Positions 6,564 through 8,070 of a stretch of 8,070 bases of DNA are shown one piece after another. The translations under genes and the position numbers were made by a program. Each line of letters opens with the position of its first letter. Position 1 is the first letter of the stretch. A model generated the notes under the pieces. It was not told the DNA's origin and searched no databases. It saw only the letters and a list, made by a program, of their open reading frames with translations. The DNA is from Kiritimatiellia bacterium (GTDB taxonomy: Bacteria > Verrucomicrobiota > Kiritimatiellia > RFP12 > UBA1067): NCBI GenBank assembly GCA_017959645.1, contig JAGDAE010000110.1:1-8070 (forward strand). Direction: 5' to 3'.

Positions 6564-7861
6564 TGTCTGCTTGATGAATCGAGGTGGGAGAGAACGGCGA
6601 AAACGAACATGAGGCAGATGAGGTTTAGCTGCTGCCGGAGAACCCATTCGAGAACGCTCTGCATGTAGTTGACCGCAAGCGCGCCGAAGAGCCCGGCGGG
6701 CACGAAATACCATTCCGTGCCGCGAAGCCGCCGCATGAGCCGCGCGCACAGGAGCCAATGCCACGCGAACCACGCAAGCATCGCGCAAAGCGCGGGGATG
6801 CCGCATTCGGCGCAGACGAGAAGATAGACGGTCTCGACGATGCCGCGGTACTCGAGGTCGCGTCCGACGGTCTCGCTAGCGCGCGTTTGGTACGGATGCG
6901 TCGGCTCCATGTTGAGCGACCAGTTGTTGATTCCGACGCCGGTCAGCGGCTTGTCGCGGATCATCTCGAACGCACATTGCGCAAGTTCGACACGCGTCTC
7001 GCCGGACGATTGCGGAGCTTCGGTGAAGCGTTCGATTATCCGCGGCAACATCGCCAGCAACCCGATCGCCGCCGCCGCCGCAATCGGAACCATGCGCATC
7101 GCCTTGCTCCATGTCTTGCGCCTCTCCCAGAGGCAGGCGAGCGCGGCGATTCCGTAGGCGACCGGCATCATCGCCATCGCGCCTCGCGAATAGCTCCAGA
7201 GCGTCGAGATGGCCGCGCCTGCGAACGCGACAGCGCAGAGGCGGCCGCGCTTCGACAGCAGACCCGACGTGACGTAGCCGGCGAAGAAGACCGGCCCGAG
7301 AAGCAGCATTCCCATCGCCATGCCGTTGCGGTGGGGAAACACTCCGCCCGGCTGGTAGACGCCGGAGTAGTGCGCCTTCGCGGTCATCAGCGCGTTCGCG
7401 ATCGTGAAGATCGCGAGCGCCTTCATGACCGTCTTCACGTCGTCCGTCGCCTTCAGATATGCGCGCACCGCGCAGTAGAAGAGGAGGATCATGATCATCT
7501 TCCATATCTCGAGCCACGAGATGAGCAGATCGTCCGCTTCGGCGAGGCTCGGCAGACACAGCGCGAAATAGACGAGATACAGCCGTATCCCCAAATCCGA
7601 CAGCACCCCCTTGGTCTTCCCGCGCAGCGCCAGCGCCGCGAAGATCGCGAGCGCCAGCAGATGGACGAGACTTACCTCCATGCCGCGCGCGGATCCACGG
7701 TAGAACTCGTTGGAGAAGAAGTTGATCGCCGTCTGCTGGTAGAGGCACATCGACGCGACCATGCCCCAGAACGCGTACCGCATCCACTTCACGTTGACGC
7801 CCAGCGCGAGCGAAAGCGGAACCGTCCCGAGCGCCGCCAGAAAGAAAACGGCGTATTTCAT
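6542..7861 (-). CDS. O-antigen ligase/Wzy-type polysaccharide polymerase
   Basis: 439-aa polytopic inner-membrane protein that would join lipid-linked repeat units, or transfer polymer to an acceptor, on the periplasmic face. About 10-12 hydrophobic segments are visible, for example 3-20, 26-42, 63-79, 122-134, 186-199, 206-222, 231-243, 257-272, 343-352, 356-371 and 410-425. The Wzy_C-type signature is present: HRNG (177-180), SYSRGAM (223-229), CAFEMIRDKPLTGVGINNW (296-314) in the large periplasmic loop, and ETVYLLVCAECGIPAL (343-358). The start is ATG 7861, 3 nt after the exporter stop; the stop lies inside the next gene (22-nt overlap). Polymerase and ligase cannot be told apart from sequence alone. 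Being in a cluster with Wzx, a glycosyltransferase and a Wza-like exporter, polymerase is the better guess. Confidence 0.8.
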   Translation of the reverse strand: MKYAVFFLAALGTVPLSLALGVNVKWMRYAFWGMVASMCLYQQTAINFFSNEFYRGSARGMEVSLVHLLALAIFAALALRGKTKGVLSDLGIRLYLVYFALCLPSLAEADDLLISWLEIWKMIMILLFYCAVRAYLKATDDVKTVMKALAIFTIANALMTAKAHYSGVYQPGGVFPHRNGMAMGMLLLGPVFFAGYVTSGLLSKRGRLCAVAFAGAAISTLWSYSRGAMAMMPVAYGIAALACLWERRKTWSKAMRMVPIAAAAAIGLLAMLPRIIERFTEAPQSSGETRVELAQCAFEMIRDKPLTGVGINNWSLNMEPTHPYQTRASETVGRDLEYRGIVETVYLLVCAECGIPALCAMLAWFAWHWLLCARLMRRLRGTEWYFVPAGLFGALAVNYMQSVLEWVLRQQLNLICLMFVFAVLSHLDSSSRQWKTNRT

Positions 7862-7864
7862 CGG

Positions 7865-8070
7865 CTACTCGGTGACGTTGATCGTCGAAAAGCGCGACGT
7901 CATGAGATTGATGAGCTGCACGGTCGGCATGAGTTTTTTCACGAAGACGTTGTATTCCGAGATATTGTCTTTCGGCACGTACACGATATCGCCGGCCTTG
8001 AGCAGAATGTGGCGGCATTTTCCGGCGAGAATGCCGTCCACGTCGATCTGGTAGATGCGTCGATGGGCGA
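7865..8070 (-). CDS. Wza-like polysaccharide export protein, C-terminal fragment
   Basis: The frame enters at the right edge and ends at TAG 7867-7865, giving 67 residues of the C-terminus. The reading is AHRRIYQIDVDGILAG, then ILLKAGDIVYVPKD and NVFVKKLMPTVQLINL. LKAGDIVYVP is the typical end of an SLBB/OPX ligand-binding domain, followed by the short C-terminal helix of Wza-type exporters. Members carry an N-terminal lipoprotein signal and the PF02563 domain, which lie outside this window. The outer-membrane export role is inferred from family and context, as the window shows only the tail. The gene is followed by the polymerase after 3 nt and is probably the same operon. Confidence 0.7.
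   Translation of the reverse strand, partial: AHRRIYQIDVDGILAGKCRHILLKAGDIVYVPKDNISEYNVFVKKLMPTVQLINLMTSRFSTINVTE

Noticed and set aside
5730..6668. A 312-codon plus-strand open frame opposite the glycosyltransferase
   Set aside because: Shadow of a gene with a clear GT4 E-x7-E motif on the other strand.
7067..7081. GCC trinucleotide run
   Set aside because: It encodes the poly-Ala part of a membrane helix (residues 261-265) in the polymerase; short and not out of keeping with the codon use.

Overview
This GC-rich window looks like part of an extracellular or surface polysaccharide locus of a Gram-negative bacterium. All six protein genes that I support lie on the minus strand, so the operon reads from the right edge to the left. 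Gram-negative is inferred from the 3' end of an outer-membrane polysaccharide export (Wza/OPX-type) gene. A Kiritimatiellota/Verrucomicrobiota (PVC-type) host is a guess from three things: the GH141-like beta-helix protein, the composition, and a REP-like GRPCGRPP-coding palindrome. No rRNA or other taxonomic marker is present.

Layout in transcription order: (1) the C-terminal 67 residues of a Wza-like exporter (7865-8070, cut by the window edge); (2) an O-antigen ligase/Wzy-type polymerase (6542-7861); (3) a GT4-type glycosyltransferase (5577-6563); (4) a Wzx-type flippase (4027-5580); (5) a probably exported six-hairpin (GH15-like) glycosidase (2216-3997); (6) a secreted right-handed beta-helix, GH141-like protein (112-2193 or 2202). 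Spacing is tight: 3 nt gap, 22 nt overlap, 4 nt GTGA overlap, 29 nt gap, about 22 nt gap. I see no room for an internal promoter or terminator, so one polycistronic transcript is likely. Left of the last gene, positions 3-90 hold a degenerate tandem repeat with a period of about 22 bp that probably continues past the window edge.

Working model (inference): the glycosyltransferase helps build a lipid-linked repeat unit, Wzx flips it, the Wzy-like protein polymerises it, and the Wza-like protein exports the polymer. The two exported carbohydrate-active proteins at the operon's 3' end would then trim, edit or recycle that glycan, or a related host or dietary one. The initiating transferase, chain-length regulator and other glycosyltransferases are not in the window and may lie upstream, to the right.

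I saw no tRNA, rRNA, CRISPR array, transposase or integrase. Several very long open frames on the plus strand are GC-driven shadows of the minus-strand genes and are not annotated.
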